From an uncultured Collinsella sp. (GTDB lineage: Bacteria > Actinomycetota > Coriobacteriia > Coriobacteriales > Coriobacteriaceae), in contig UQHK01000004.1 of assembly GCA_900540855.1 (NCBI GenBank), forward strand, positions 62,001-126,000: a stretch of DNA of 64,000 nt. The letters run 5' to 3'. The notes beneath the pieces were generated by a model that was not told the origin of the DNA, did no database searches, and saw nothing but the letters and a program-made list of their open reading frames with translations. Below are positions 32,089 to 41,415 of this stretch, piece by piece. The position numbers were made by a program, and so were the translations under genes. Position 1 is the first letter of the stretch. Each line of letters opens with the position of its first letter.

Positions 32089-34410
32089 CTATAGATCCAA
32101 CGCCTTCTTCGCGGCATCGACCGGATCGCCATCCATGTAGAACACCGGGCTCAACCCCGATATAATCTCGGACGAAACGCTCTGCAGGCCCGCGATGGCG
32201 CTCAGCGGCAAAATCACGCGCTTGGCACCGGCGTTTTTAGCCACGCGCATAATGTCCTCGAGCCCGCGGATCTCATCCATAGAGCCCGACATGCGCAAGA
32301 TTCCCGGAACCGCCAGCGCGGACATCACCGGGCGGTTGCACGCCGCGGAGCACAGGCCCACAAACTCGGCAAGCGAGACTTCTTCGGACAGACCCTTGCT
32401 CTGCAGGTCGTTATAGAACAGCAGGTAGTCCTTTGAGCCAATGTGCATGCCCGGCGCCACACGGTTCGCCAGGTTCACGAAGTTGTCGAACGCGGCCTCC
32501 AGCGTATCGCGCACCGGCTTGTTAAAGGCAACGCCCTCGTGCTTAAACTTGCACTCGCCGGCGACAGCCTTGTTCTCCAGCTTGTACACGGCAACCTCGC
32601 CGCTCTGCGACCTGCCCACGCCAAACACGTGACCGGACAGCAGCGGCCCGTCGGGAATCAGCGTATCCTCGGACTGCTCGGGCACGCGCACCACGTGCAC
32701 GTCCTGCGGATTGTCGGCATCCATATAGCCCAGGTTGACGTCGATAAACTCGACGCCCGCCATAATCTTGAGCTGCTCCTTTACGCGGCGACGGCCCTCG
32801 ATGGCGTAGTCCAGCAGCCAACGAACGTCGTCCTTGTCCATAGCCTCGTCAGGGAACAGCAGCTTGGCCAGGCCGCTAAAGGACTTGCGCACGGCAATCT
32901 CGTCACGCTTGTTAAAGTCGCTGTTAAAGCGGAAGTAGCGGTCGATATGATGCGTAAAGTCCTTGCGGCGCATCTCCTTGCAAAACTCCGACAGGCAGTC
33001 GGTGATTAAGCCGTAATGCCCGGTCAGCAGGCTCGAGCGCATCTTGGGAATCTCCCAGCCCGGCAGGTAATAGTGGATACGGTCGAAAAAGGCCGAATCG
33101 TTGTTAAACTCCGGCGGGAACGGATCAAACAGGTGCGTGGTCTTAAGGACGTTTTGCACGGTGTCGTTGATGTTGCCCTCAAACACCATGGAGGCATCGG
33201 CGTTAATCTGGTCGCGACCGCGCGCGTAGCTGCCACTCGCCATGTAGTCCTTCATGATCTGTACGGCGTTGGTGTCCTTAAAGCGCATGCCGGCGACCTC
33301 GTCGAACGTCACGCAATCCCAATGGCCCACCAAGCCCACGCGATCGGCGCGCATGGAGTTCATGCGGCCGAACAGGTTGGCCGTGGTGGTCTGTCCGCCC
33401 GAAAGCAAGATGGCGTAGGGCGAAACCTCTTTGTAGATATGGCTCTTGCCAGTGCCGCGGGGACCAAGCTCGCACAGATTGTAGTTGCGCTCGATCAGCG
33501 GCACCATACGCTCGATAAAGTGCAGGCGCTCCTTCTCCGAAAGCTCGCTGGGCTCATAGCCAGCGGAGCGCAGCAGCATGTTGAGCCACTCGTCGCGCGA
33601 GAAATACTGGCGCTCTTCGACCATGGCATCCAGGTCCAGGTTGGGCATCTGGATGGGCGTGAGCGACGCCACACTAAACGGAGAGTCCTCGGGCCCGCGC
33701 TTTTTGCGCTTGGCCTTGGAGCGGCGCGGCGCATCGTCGCCAAAGACTTCCATGCCAAACTCGTCTTCCTCTTCCATGGGACGACGATACTCGATGCTCA
33801 TAATGCACCAAATACCACCCTGGAGAATCTTGGAATAGTCGCGCACGTACTCGGCCGGCATCACAAACGGCTCAATGGTCAGATTGGCAAACGACGCCAC
33901 GTAGATGTCTTTGTACTCGTCGAGCTTGGCCGTCACCTTATCGATGATGGTAAAGCGACCCAGCTCGCGGATTTTGGACTTAATGCGCTCGGACTCGTCG
34001 GGACGCACGTAGTTATCGGTGAGGATTTTGCGGATGCGATCCAGGCCCTCTGCCACGGCTTCCTCGTCGTCGGTTGAGCAGTACATGCCCAGCAGGTACT
34101 CCAGCACAAAGGTAGGCACGTTGGCGCCACGCTTCATAAGGGCCGTGAGGTCCTTGCGCACGATCTTGCCGCCAAAGTGCTCGAGCAGCTTGCCGTCCAG
34201 TACATCCATGTCGTAACCGTCGTCCTCGGGAGCCTCGGCCGCGGCCTGGGCATAGCCATCGGTTGAGGACTCGTCCTCAGCGGGCGCCTCGGTCTCCACG
34301 GGCGCAGTGGCCTCAGCCGCCGGGGCCTCCACAGCCGCCACGCCCTCCGACGGCACATTCACATCAATCGAGGGAACTTCCCACAGATCGTCGTCATTGC
34401 TATCAAACAT
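32089..34410 (-). CDS. brxL: BREX type 1 protein BrxL (Lon-like AAA+ ATPase)
   Basis: BrxL is a Lon-related AAA+ protein that forms DNA-binding rings and is needed for BREX phage exclusion in several systems. The 773-residue product has an acidic, Ala/Glu-rich N-terminal extension (about residues 1-75), the BrxL N domain (LLEHFGGKIVRKDLT onward), a Walker A loop GPRGTGKSH near residue 314 followed by the family's SGGQTTTANLFGRMN, a Walker B region CVTFDEVAGM, and a C-terminal Lon-protease-like domain (YKLENKAVAGECKFKHEG onward). The start at 34410 (MFDSNDDDL) has TAGGAG upstream, whose TAG is the pglZ stop codon, so pglZ and brxL are translationally coupled. Confidence 0.93.
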   Translation of the reverse strand: MFDSNDDDLWEVPSIDVNVPSEGVAAVEAPAAEATAPVETEAPAEDESSTDGYAQAAAEAPEDDGYDMDVLDGKLLEHFGGKIVRKDLTALMKRGANVPTFVLEYLLGMYCSTDDEEAVAEGLDRIRKILTDNYVRPDESERIKSKIRELGRFTIIDKVTAKLDEYKDIYVASFANLTIEPFVMPAEYVRDYSKILQGGIWCIMSIEYRRPMEEEDEFGMEVFGDDAPRRSKAKRKKRGPEDSPFSVASLTPIQMPNLDLDAMVEERQYFSRDEWLNMLLRSAGYEPSELSEKERLHFIERMVPLIERNYNLCELGPRGTGKSHIYKEVSPYAILLSGGQTTTANLFGRMNSMRADRVGLVGHWDCVTFDEVAGMRFKDTNAVQIMKDYMASGSYARGRDQINADASMVFEGNINDTVQNVLKTTHLFDPFPPEFNNDSAFFDRIHYYLPGWEIPKMRSSLLTGHYGLITDCLSEFCKEMRRKDFTHHIDRYFRFNSDFNKRDEIAVRKSFSGLAKLLFPDEAMDKDDVRWLLDYAIEGRRRVKEQLKIMAGVEFIDVNLGYMDADNPQDVHVVRVPEQSEDTLIPDGPLLSGHVFGVGRSQSGEVAVYKLENKAVAGECKFKHEGVAFNKPVRDTLEAAFDNFVNLANRVAPGMHIGSKDYLLFYNDLQSKGLSEEVSLAEFVGLCSAACNRPVMSALAVPGILRMSGSMDEIRGLEDIMRVAKNAGAKRVILPLSAIAGLQSVSSEIISGLSPVFYMDGDPVDAAKKALDL

Positions 34411-34421
34411 AGGGCACACTC

Positions 34422-37130
34422 CTAAAAACCAAAGTCAGCAACAGGGGCAAACGAAACAGCGATGGTGTACGTCTCGCGCCAAACGATCTTGCCCGTTTCG
34501 CGCTCGCGGCAGACCAGATAGTACGGACCCTTGGCCGAGAATTCATCCGCTGCACGCAGCGCAAACTTGGCATGCACCACGCGCTCCTGCGAGTTAGCAG
34601 AAGTCTTGTTGGCATGCGCCTTGACTGTATCGCTCACCTCGTTGCCGCTTGCGTCGGTAAACACCAGCTCATACTCGCACGGCAAGACCTTGCCTTGGGC
34701 GGGTTCTTCCTGGATCAAGTTAACCGAGAAGAGCGAGTTGGTCACTCGGCGTCCCTCACTTAGCACGCGCAGCGTCGCTGCGCGCGTGTCGACAAAGTCC
34801 TTGGAACCCGAGCGCGCACGCCAAAAACCGATAACGGGCACGCAGAGCTCCTGCAAGCTCATGCCGCCGTGGACGTAGTTGTTAGTGCCGCCGGGACGCT
34901 TGAAGTGCACGTTCTCGCGCGGGGCAAATCCCTCAAAACCGGCACCCAAACGTCCCATGCCAACATTAACAAACACCCCGCATGCCTCTTCCGAAAGCTT
35001 GGCCACGGCCTCGTTGGGCACCACCAGATGACGCTTGCCGTGCATGACAGGAGCGTCAAGGAAGGGAAGGTCTGGCTTGCCGAGCATCTGGCACTCGCTG
35101 AGCTCCCGACGCGTGTAGATAAAGCCGTGATCCGCCGTTATAACGACACGCGCACCCGGGGCGTCGGTGCACACGCGGCGTGCAAACGCGACAAGTTCCT
35201 CCACGGTGTCCGCGCAGGCATCGAAAACGTCATCCTGCGTAGCGGCCTTCTCGCCCGTGGCATCGATCTTGTTGTGGAAGAGATAGACGAGCCTAGAGTC
35301 TTTGAGCAACGCTTTACGCTCGGTTCCCACCATGTTGAGGTATACGCTCGAGCGCAAAGCGCGCGCCGTGGGCTCAACATGGGCAAGCACGGCCTCGCGC
35401 TGCGGAGTCGTCGCAGTTGGCATGCCGTCAACCAGCACAAACGAACCATCCGCTGCAAGCTCAAGCGCTTGGTGAGGCAGTAGCGCGGGCATGCCCACCT
35501 CGGTAATGGAGGGAAAGACCGCCTGTATGCTAGAGACCTTGACGTTGCCGCCGCGCTCGCGCTCGAGCAGTGCCGCAACGTCGCGGGCCACCTCATAGCG
35601 CAGCGCGTCGCTCACGATAACGACCGTCGTTTTGGCAGAGCCCACAAAGGTGGGCAGCACATGCCAGTAGAACTCATCCTGCCGTTCGGGACCCTCGATG
35701 TAGCCGCAATCGGCCCACTCCCCTTGCGCAGCGGTCGCCCAGCAGGCATTGGCGTCGGCCAAGAACCAGTTGCTGTAGAGATTCTCCGCCCAGTCCACCA
35801 CAGCTCGGGCAGGCTCCTCGAGCACATCGCACTCGGCGGAGCGCGCCCGCAGATACGCGGTGCACATATGGCGATAGGCAGCGTCCATGGCATACCAATC
35901 GGACGTGTAGGCATCCCATACCTGCTGGGGTTGCGCCAGATGGAACCCGCCCGCGTGTGCCTGCCTGAACGCGCACATATCGGCCACAGCGGCAAGCAAG
36001 TCAAAGTAGCTCTCGACACGACGGTACCAGCTTAGGTCGCAGCGACGAGCAGCAAATGCGCGCGCGTCCTCAACACGGTCCGCGCCCTGGGCAAACGAGC
36101 AGAACAACTGCGAGAGCACGGCCTCATTGACGCACGGGAACACGTCGAGCGAGGCCAGCACATCGATCGGCAGGGCCTCAAACCGTGCAAAGAGCCCACG
36201 GGCATCTTCGACCAAACGGCAAATCTCAAATAAATCCTCGCTCGATGCCTGGGCATCGGCGGCCTGATCCCACGTACGCACCGCTTCAAGGCAATAGGGG
36301 CCGTAGGCGGGAGCCACATAGCTCTCGAGCCCCTTGAGCGCTCCCTCGGGAAGCACGGTGGATGCCGCCGTGATGAGCACATGGGATGCCAGCGCAAGCA
36401 GCGAATCACGCTCATACAGCGGGCCCTCAAACCCATAGCAACGCACGATGAAGGCAGAGAGGACGTCGCGCACGCTGTACTTATCCACCAGCGCGGCCAG
36501 CGCCTCAGGACCCTCGTGCAGCAGCGTGGTCATGCAGCCGCGCAGCACAAACGCGGGCCGCGCGTCGCCCGGCTCCTTGCCGCCAAAGATTACCGTAAGG
36601 ATTCCAAGCTCGATATCGGATGCGCCCGAGGCGTGCGGAACGCAAGCGACAAACTTAGCGCAGCGGGTCTTGGCATCAAAGAACGCCTTGTGCTCGCGCA
36701 GGCTCTCGCGCACGGCATCGATATTCTCGATACACAGCTGATCGGCCAAAAGCGAAAGATAGTCGGCCTGAAACCGATCGGCATACAGCTCAACATCGGC
36801 AAGCCAATCGCCCTCAAGCCTGCCGCGCGGGCAACGGCGATACAGCAAGATATCGTTCGCAAGGTCATCGCGGTTGATGAGCTTCTTGACGGCAAACATA
36901 CGGCCCTCGCAGGCCTCAACAAACCGCACCGGGCGCTCAAAATCACCGTGGGCGGGCATAACGCCGTCATCGGTCCCCGCGCCGTCGAAACCCTCGGCAG
37001 CCAATCGCTCAAACTCAGGAGCAAACTCGCCGTCCGCATCGTGCCAAACCACAACACGGCGCGGCGCGCATGAGGACAACGGCTGCAAAAATCGCAGCTT
37101 GAGCTGTTCTTCTACATCGATCTTGGGCAT
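34422..37130 (-). CDS. pglZ: BREX type 1 protein PglZ (alkaline phosphatase superfamily)
   Basis: PglZ defines BREX systems and belongs to the alkaline-phosphatase superfamily; its substrate is still unsettled, and it works with PglX in host methylation and phage blocking. The 902-residue product is of the long type A kind found in BREX type 1. The metal-binding core is VVIVSDALRYEVARDVAALL at about residues 500-520, SITEVGMPALLPH soon after, and VVITADHGFIYTRRE near residue 660. The conserved start KLRFLQPLSSCAPRRVVVWHD is also typical. AAGGAT lies before the ATG. It starts 23 bases after the pglX C-terminal gene. Confidence 0.93.
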   Translation of the reverse strand: MPKIDVEEQLKLRFLQPLSSCAPRRVVVWHDADGEFAPEFERLAAEGFDGAGTDDGVMPAHGDFERPVRFVEACEGRMFAVKKLINRDDLANDILLYRRCPRGRLEGDWLADVELYADRFQADYLSLLADQLCIENIDAVRESLREHKAFFDAKTRCAKFVACVPHASGASDIELGILTVIFGGKEPGDARPAFVLRGCMTTLLHEGPEALAALVDKYSVRDVLSAFIVRCYGFEGPLYERDSLLALASHVLITAASTVLPEGALKGLESYVAPAYGPYCLEAVRTWDQAADAQASSEDLFEICRLVEDARGLFARFEALPIDVLASLDVFPCVNEAVLSQLFCSFAQGADRVEDARAFAARRCDLSWYRRVESYFDLLAAVADMCAFRQAHAGGFHLAQPQQVWDAYTSDWYAMDAAYRHMCTAYLRARSAECDVLEEPARAVVDWAENLYSNWFLADANACWATAAQGEWADCGYIEGPERQDEFYWHVLPTFVGSAKTTVVIVSDALRYEVARDVAALLERERGGNVKVSSIQAVFPSITEVGMPALLPHQALELAADGSFVLVDGMPTATTPQREAVLAHVEPTARALRSSVYLNMVGTERKALLKDSRLVYLFHNKIDATGEKAATQDDVFDACADTVEELVAFARRVCTDAPGARVVITADHGFIYTRRELSECQMLGKPDLPFLDAPVMHGKRHLVVPNEAVAKLSEEACGVFVNVGMGRLGAGFEGFAPRENVHFKRPGGTNNYVHGGMSLQELCVPVIGFWRARSGSKDFVDTRAATLRVLSEGRRVTNSLFSVNLIQEEPAQGKVLPCEYELVFTDASGNEVSDTVKAHANKTSANSQERVVHAKFALRAADEFSAKGPYYLVCRERETGKIVWRETYTIAVSFAPVADFGF

Positions 37131-37153
37131 GAATATCCTTACCGTATCTGCAG

Positions 37154-38122
37154 TTACTTAATCTTCGCCAGCACATCCTGAAACTTGGCGTAGTTGACCT
37201 TGACGCCGTCATCCAGGTCGATATTAATCATCTGGTCTGCCAAGTGGTGCAGTTTCTCCTCGTAGACAATGGTCTCTTTGAGCTGGTCGTTGAGCTTTTT
37301 GATACGCTTATCCAAACGCACGCGCTCGCCGCGCTCGGCACCGGCAAGGGCATCGTTAGCATAGCCGATCTGGGAACGATAGCGCTCCTGCTGCTCATGC
37401 ACATAGTCGGTGCGGATGCGAGCCAACAGGTCGGGCTGGTAACGATGCATGTAAACAAGGCACTTGAAGCCGTTCTTTTTGCCCGAATCGAACAGCCAGT
37501 AGATGGGGCGCTTCTTATAGGTCTGGCAGTGGTCCTTAAAGAAGTCCTTCAAAAAGTAGGCGCGGATTACCTCGCGCGAGGTACCCTTGCCGCCGAGTGC
37601 CTCGGCAATAAAGGCCAGGTTCTGCTCAAGCGTCTCCTCGCCATACACGGTGCGCGCAAAGTCGATAAAGTAGCGCACGATGTCGTCGTCAAAGTACTCG
37701 TCATCGGTAATGGGCAGCACGTTATCGCTATCGGGCATAAAGGTCACATGCGCGGGATCGGGCATCTTGACCAGATAGTCGTCGACCGTGGCTCCCTGAT
37801 CGGCCAGGACCAGCCCGTCCACATCCAGCGAATAGCGGCCAAACATGCAGCCCACGGCATAGCTTATAAGCGAGGTGATCTCGTCGCGCATGGTACGCAC
37901 GTATTTGTTGCCCTTATAGCTCTCGGGAATCTCGTCGGCGGTGTCGAAGATGCGTGCCACCGAAACGTACTTATCCTCGACCTCGATGGGCACCTCCCCC
38001 TCCATGTTGTAGATCTTGGCAAAGATTCGGTTGAGCTCCTCCTCGTTAGCGCGGAGCTGCTCAAAGCGAGCATTGACCTCGGCCTTGCGAGCCTCGTATT
38101 TATCAGAAAGTAAGATTGACAT
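37154..38122 (-). CDS. C-terminal part of BREX methyltransferase PglX, encoded as a separate gene
   Basis: The 322-residue product is not a whole known protein. It matches what normally forms the last third of a BREX type 1 PglX: RFEQLRANEEELNRIFAKIY, then SYAVGCMFGRYSLDVDGLVL, the stretch VIRAYFLKDFFKDHCQTYKK, RPIYWLFDSGKKNGFKCLVY, and the end DDGVKVNYAKFQDVLAKIK. It has its own ATG with AGAGGT seven bases upstream, so it is made as a separate chain. Its base composition is GC-rich like the rest of the operon. The upstream pglX gene ends where this region would normally continue, and a HEPN gene lies between. It probably binds the N-terminal part to form a working two-chain enzyme; loss of function is the alternative. 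Confidence 0.85.
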   Translation of the reverse strand: MSILLSDKYEARKAEVNARFEQLRANEEELNRIFAKIYNMEGEVPIEVEDKYVSVARIFDTADEIPESYKGNKYVRTMRDEITSLISYAVGCMFGRYSLDVDGLVLADQGATVDDYLVKMPDPAHVTFMPDSDNVLPITDDEYFDDDIVRYFIDFARTVYGEETLEQNLAFIAEALGGKGTSREVIRAYFLKDFFKDHCQTYKKRPIYWLFDSGKKNGFKCLVYMHRYQPDLLARIRTDYVHEQQERYRSQIGYANDALAGAERGERVRLDKRIKKLNDQLKETIVYEEKLHHLADQMINIDLDDGVKVNYAKFQDVLAKIK

Positions 38123-38182
38123 TAGTTACCTCTTAATGAATGTATAAGACGTTGTCAACAACAGGAAATTGAAGAAACACGG

Positions 38183-38875
38183 CTATACCCCATTCGGCTC
38201 TTCTCCAGCGCAAACGGTTTCATCGATGCCGACGGAGCTTTCTTCCGGCGGTTGTGTTTCCTGTTTTTCCCAAGCACTCACTTGCTCATCAATTGTTTGA
38301 ACCAAGTCCATTGAACATTCCATCCAAATCCGAACTTGAGCAGATTTAATAGGTCTTGTTCGGCTCTTTCCACTTGATTCGTCCTGCATTAAATCAACTT
38401 CGTGAACAACCTTGTGCCTTCGCTGAATTAGCGCATCTATTTCAGCTTGTCGCTTATAAGCACCGAGCGACAAGCCTATCTTTTTAAGGCGACTATCAAT
38501 ATCTTTATAGCTGTTGAAACTCATTCGCGAAAAATGCTCACGCACAGATTCGGAAATTACTTCATCGACGGTTTTGCCAGAAAAGGAAGCAAATCTATCA
38601 AAGCTGTACTTGGATGTTCTTCCATCACTGCCAGCTAGCGAGACTTCGCTCAAGGCTTTCGAATCAGCCTTTATGGGATACCAATGAATGAGTATATTAC
38701 GAAAATAATCCTCTTCCGCCGAATGAAGCAAAACGAGCGCAGCGCGCAAGATATCCGTCGGTCTTTTTTCCTTCGACGTTCTAGCAGATCCTTCTATTTG
38801 CAGGCTGTCATACAGTGCCAAAAGACTAGAGACCCTGTTAACACCTTCGTCAAATTGATTCTTCTCTACGGTCAT
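38183..38875 (-). CDS. HEPN-domain protein (putative ribonuclease) inserted between the two pglX parts
   Basis: A 230-residue, mostly helical protein. Near the N terminus ILRAALVLLHSAEEDYFRNI (residues 42-61) is like the first helix of HEPN families that sit beside restriction systems. The HEPN catalytic signature R-x4-H is present as R153-HKVV-H158 in IQRRHKVVHEVD. HEPN proteins with this motif are often metal-independent RNases that cut tRNA or mRNA in toxin-antitoxin and abortive-infection systems. AGGTG lies five bases before the ATG and overlaps the pglX stop codon, so translation is coupled to pglX. The gene is AT-rich compared with brxC and pglZ. The closest analogy is PrrC, a HEPN-type anticodon nuclease encoded within a type I restriction locus. 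The activity here is inferred. Confidence 0.8.
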   Translation of the reverse strand: MTVEKNQFDEGVNRVSSLLALYDSLQIEGSARTSKEKRPTDILRAALVLLHSAEEDYFRNILIHWYPIKADSKALSEVSLAGSDGRTSKYSFDRFASFSGKTVDEVISESVREHFSRMSFNSYKDIDSRLKKIGLSLGAYKRQAEIDALIQRRHKVVHEVDLMQDESSGKSRTRPIKSAQVRIWMECSMDLVQTIDEQVSAWEKQETQPPEESSVGIDETVCAGEEPNGV

Positions 38876-38883
38876 AAAAACAC

Positions 38884-41349
38884 CTAAATCAGTGGATGGC
38901 GCTTGAAATCCCAAGAGGTTTCAAACGAGTCCCAGTCGATTTTGGAAATGTCTACGTTGCTGTCGACCAGACTATTAATTGCCGGTTGAAGCTCAGCGGA
39001 AATAAGCGTGGGAAGAGCTTTGATGTCTCTCGCTTGCATGTTAAGAGTGGGGTTAAGCATGCTGAGGACATCGGCAGCGATGGAACAATTGAGGAAGCCC
39101 AACGCCCAGTTCTTGTTTTGGCCCAGATTGCAAATACATGGGCCGGCCATGTCAAATCCGCCCGTCGGTGGAAATAGCCTGAAACTCGGCTTGCCTGATG
39201 TCAGCATTGTGTAGCAAATGCCTTCACTGTACCAATATTTCGACGCCAGCAAATTGGAGGTCGGATTACTCCGGTAAAACTCAATTGCGTCCTTCTTGAT
39301 CGAAACCAGCCAATGAAGATTGCCAAACCATCGACGAAAGTCACCGCCCTTTGAATAAGTGGCCCACGAGCCCTTGCGCCCAACCGAATGTGCATCAACC
39401 TCCCAAAACAAGCGCAAATACAAATTGTTATCACCTGTTTTGTTTTGAGACCCTGTGTAGTCCGAAAAATCGCCAATGGAGCTACCCAGCGAGAAAGCAG
39501 AAAGTAACCCCTCGCCGGCCCAGTAGGCTATGGGGCTGCCGGGGATCTGCTTGAAGGTCTCGGCGTCGCGGCGGTAGAACCAGCCGCAGTCGGGGTTCCG
39601 GATCGCCTCGAGCAGCTTGAGGCGCTTCGCCTCGCTGCCGTTGATGTCGACCAGGCGCACGTAGGCACCCTCGCATGCCGCGCGGCCGTTGTAGATGACG
39701 TCTGCGGTCACGTTGACGACCTCGCCGCCGATGGCGTCGAATGCGCGAGGACCGAGGTGTGCCATCGAGACGATCGCCTTGCCGTCGATGAGCGAGGAGC
39801 GCATCTTCTCGAAGCTGCCCAGGAACATCCAGCTCTGCATGGTGACCATTGCCGCGTAGCCGCGATCCCCGGCAAGGCTGAACCCGCGCTCGATGAAGCA
39901 CGTGCACAGGTCGCTCTTCACGTCGGGGTAGTTCTTCTTGACCCACTTGCTCATAAAGGGGTTAAAGCTGCTGCTGCCCATATACGGAGGATTCGCCACG
40001 ACGCAGGCAAAACGACGGGACAGCTTCTCGCAGATGGTGGCAGCGCTTTCGAGCTTAGTTTTGGTCGCAGAAGCAAAGAGATCGTCGGAACAGCTCGCCG
40101 CGGCAGCCTTGAGTTCGTCGATCTCGTCCTCTGAAGGATTGAGCAGCGAACCGATCTCGCCCAAATGACTCAGCTCCTCGGCGAGCTTCTTGTTACCCGG
40201 CAGCTCGTCCTCCCCTAGCGGGATGCTCGAGAGCACGGTAACGTCGGCGCGAACGCCACGCCTAAAGAAGCGACGGTCGTGCTCGCGGGCGCACATGGCA
40301 AGCGCCAGCTCCGCAATCTGTGCCGCGCGGGAATCGATTTCCATACCTGCAAGGTTTTTAGTAAGAATGAGCTCGGGAATCTCGCGCTCACGATAGCCGC
40401 GCTCTTCGTACATATGGAAGAGCAGCTCAAACGCATAGACCAAGATATGGCCCGAGCCGCATGCGGGGTCGCAGAGGGTTATCTCCTCGGGACTCGAAAT
40501 GCGGATGAAGTCCTCGTGCTCAGCATCGGGCTCGATGTAATACTCCATGCGCTCGCGTAGCGAACTCCCCGGATTGTTGAGCATCCACAGACGGCCGAGC
40601 GAGTTCTCGACCATATAGCGCACGATCCACTCGGGAGTGAAGAGCTGCGTGGCGGGCGCGATGTCCGCCGCCGCTGCCTTGCGCTTGGACTTGAAGAACT
40701 CGTCTTTAACGTCGGCATTGTAGTACTGATACATCCAGCCCAGAACGGTCACGCCCTCGCGCCAGTCCTCGTCAGTGAGGACGGCATTGAGTTTGCCCAC
40801 CACACTGTCGGCCATCATGAGGCCCTGGGGCAACAGCAACTCCATGGCTCCGCCCACGCGCTCAAAGACACCCGGCAGGCAATCGGCAAGCTCCTCGCAC
40901 TGAGCCACAAACAGGTAGCGCCACAGCGGCTCATCCAAGCCCGCCATCTTGAGCTCGGCTATGCGATCGGTATCGGCCGTCGCTATCTCCACGTCCAGCG
41001 CGTTCTCCACGGCCTCGCTGCCATGGCTGCCGTCCGCACGACTTAGCATGCGCATACGGCTGGGGAGCCATCCGCGTGCATCCATGAAGCGAATGGCCAC
41101 GATGCGGTTGAACCAGGTGTAGGCCGCTCGGTCGCGCAGCGCCTCGTGACCCACCTCTGCCTGCATGCGCAGTAGTTCGTCGCGTTGCTCAATCTCAGCC
41201 GGACTTAGGGGCAGGCCGTTGACGGTCTCGGACCCAACGGGCGCGGGCGCAGGTTCGGTGATGCCGTAGCGCACCATCTGAGCCTCCACGCCTTTGATGA
41301 GCTCCGTACGGGCCCAGGTGCAGAAGCTCTTAAGAGCAGAATCGTTCAT
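38884..41349 (-). CDS. pglX: BREX adenine methyltransferase PglX, N-terminal part with target-recognition region
   Basis: PglX adds N6-methyl groups to adenine at a non-palindromic host site and so marks self DNA. The 821-residue product has the SAM-binding motif DPACGSGHILVYAFELL near residue 293 and the catalytic NPPY at 453-456 (VVANPPYMGSSSF). IPGSPIAYW then leads into the target-recognition region (GDNNLYLRLFWEV onward). Full-length PglX is usually about 1,200 residues; this one stops at DSFETSWDFKRHPLI, a point where the family normally continues into the C-terminal part found at 37154-38122. From about 39490 to the stop codon the DNA is AT-richer: 26 of 60 bases are G or C at 39181-39240, against 40 of 60 at 39601-39660. 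This suggests a swapped recognition region. Confidence 0.92.
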   Translation of the reverse strand: MNDSALKSFCTWARTELIKGVEAQMVRYGITEPAPAPVGSETVNGLPLSPAEIEQRDELLRMQAEVGHEALRDRAAYTWFNRIVAIRFMDARGWLPSRMRMLSRADGSHGSEAVENALDVEIATADTDRIAELKMAGLDEPLWRYLFVAQCEELADCLPGVFERVGGAMELLLPQGLMMADSVVGKLNAVLTDEDWREGVTVLGWMYQYYNADVKDEFFKSKRKAAAADIAPATQLFTPEWIVRYMVENSLGRLWMLNNPGSSLRERMEYYIEPDAEHEDFIRISSPEEITLCDPACGSGHILVYAFELLFHMYEERGYREREIPELILTKNLAGMEIDSRAAQIAELALAMCAREHDRRFFRRGVRADVTVLSSIPLGEDELPGNKKLAEELSHLGEIGSLLNPSEDEIDELKAAAASCSDDLFASATKTKLESAATICEKLSRRFACVVANPPYMGSSSFNPFMSKWVKKNYPDVKSDLCTCFIERGFSLAGDRGYAAMVTMQSWMFLGSFEKMRSSLIDGKAIVSMAHLGPRAFDAIGGEVVNVTADVIYNGRAACEGAYVRLVDINGSEAKRLKLLEAIRNPDCGWFYRRDAETFKQIPGSPIAYWAGEGLLSAFSLGSSIGDFSDYTGSQNKTGDNNLYLRLFWEVDAHSVGRKGSWATYSKGGDFRRWFGNLHWLVSIKKDAIEFYRSNPTSNLLASKYWYSEGICYTMLTSGKPSFRLFPPTGGFDMAGPCICNLGQNKNWALGFLNCSIAADVLSMLNPTLNMQARDIKALPTLISAELQPAINSLVDSNVDISKIDWDSFETSWDFKRHPLI

Positions 41350-41415
41350 GGTTGATGAGCCTTTCTAAACGCCATAAGCCACCGGTGCGCGCTTTGGCAC
41401 CGGTGGCTCCGCGGG

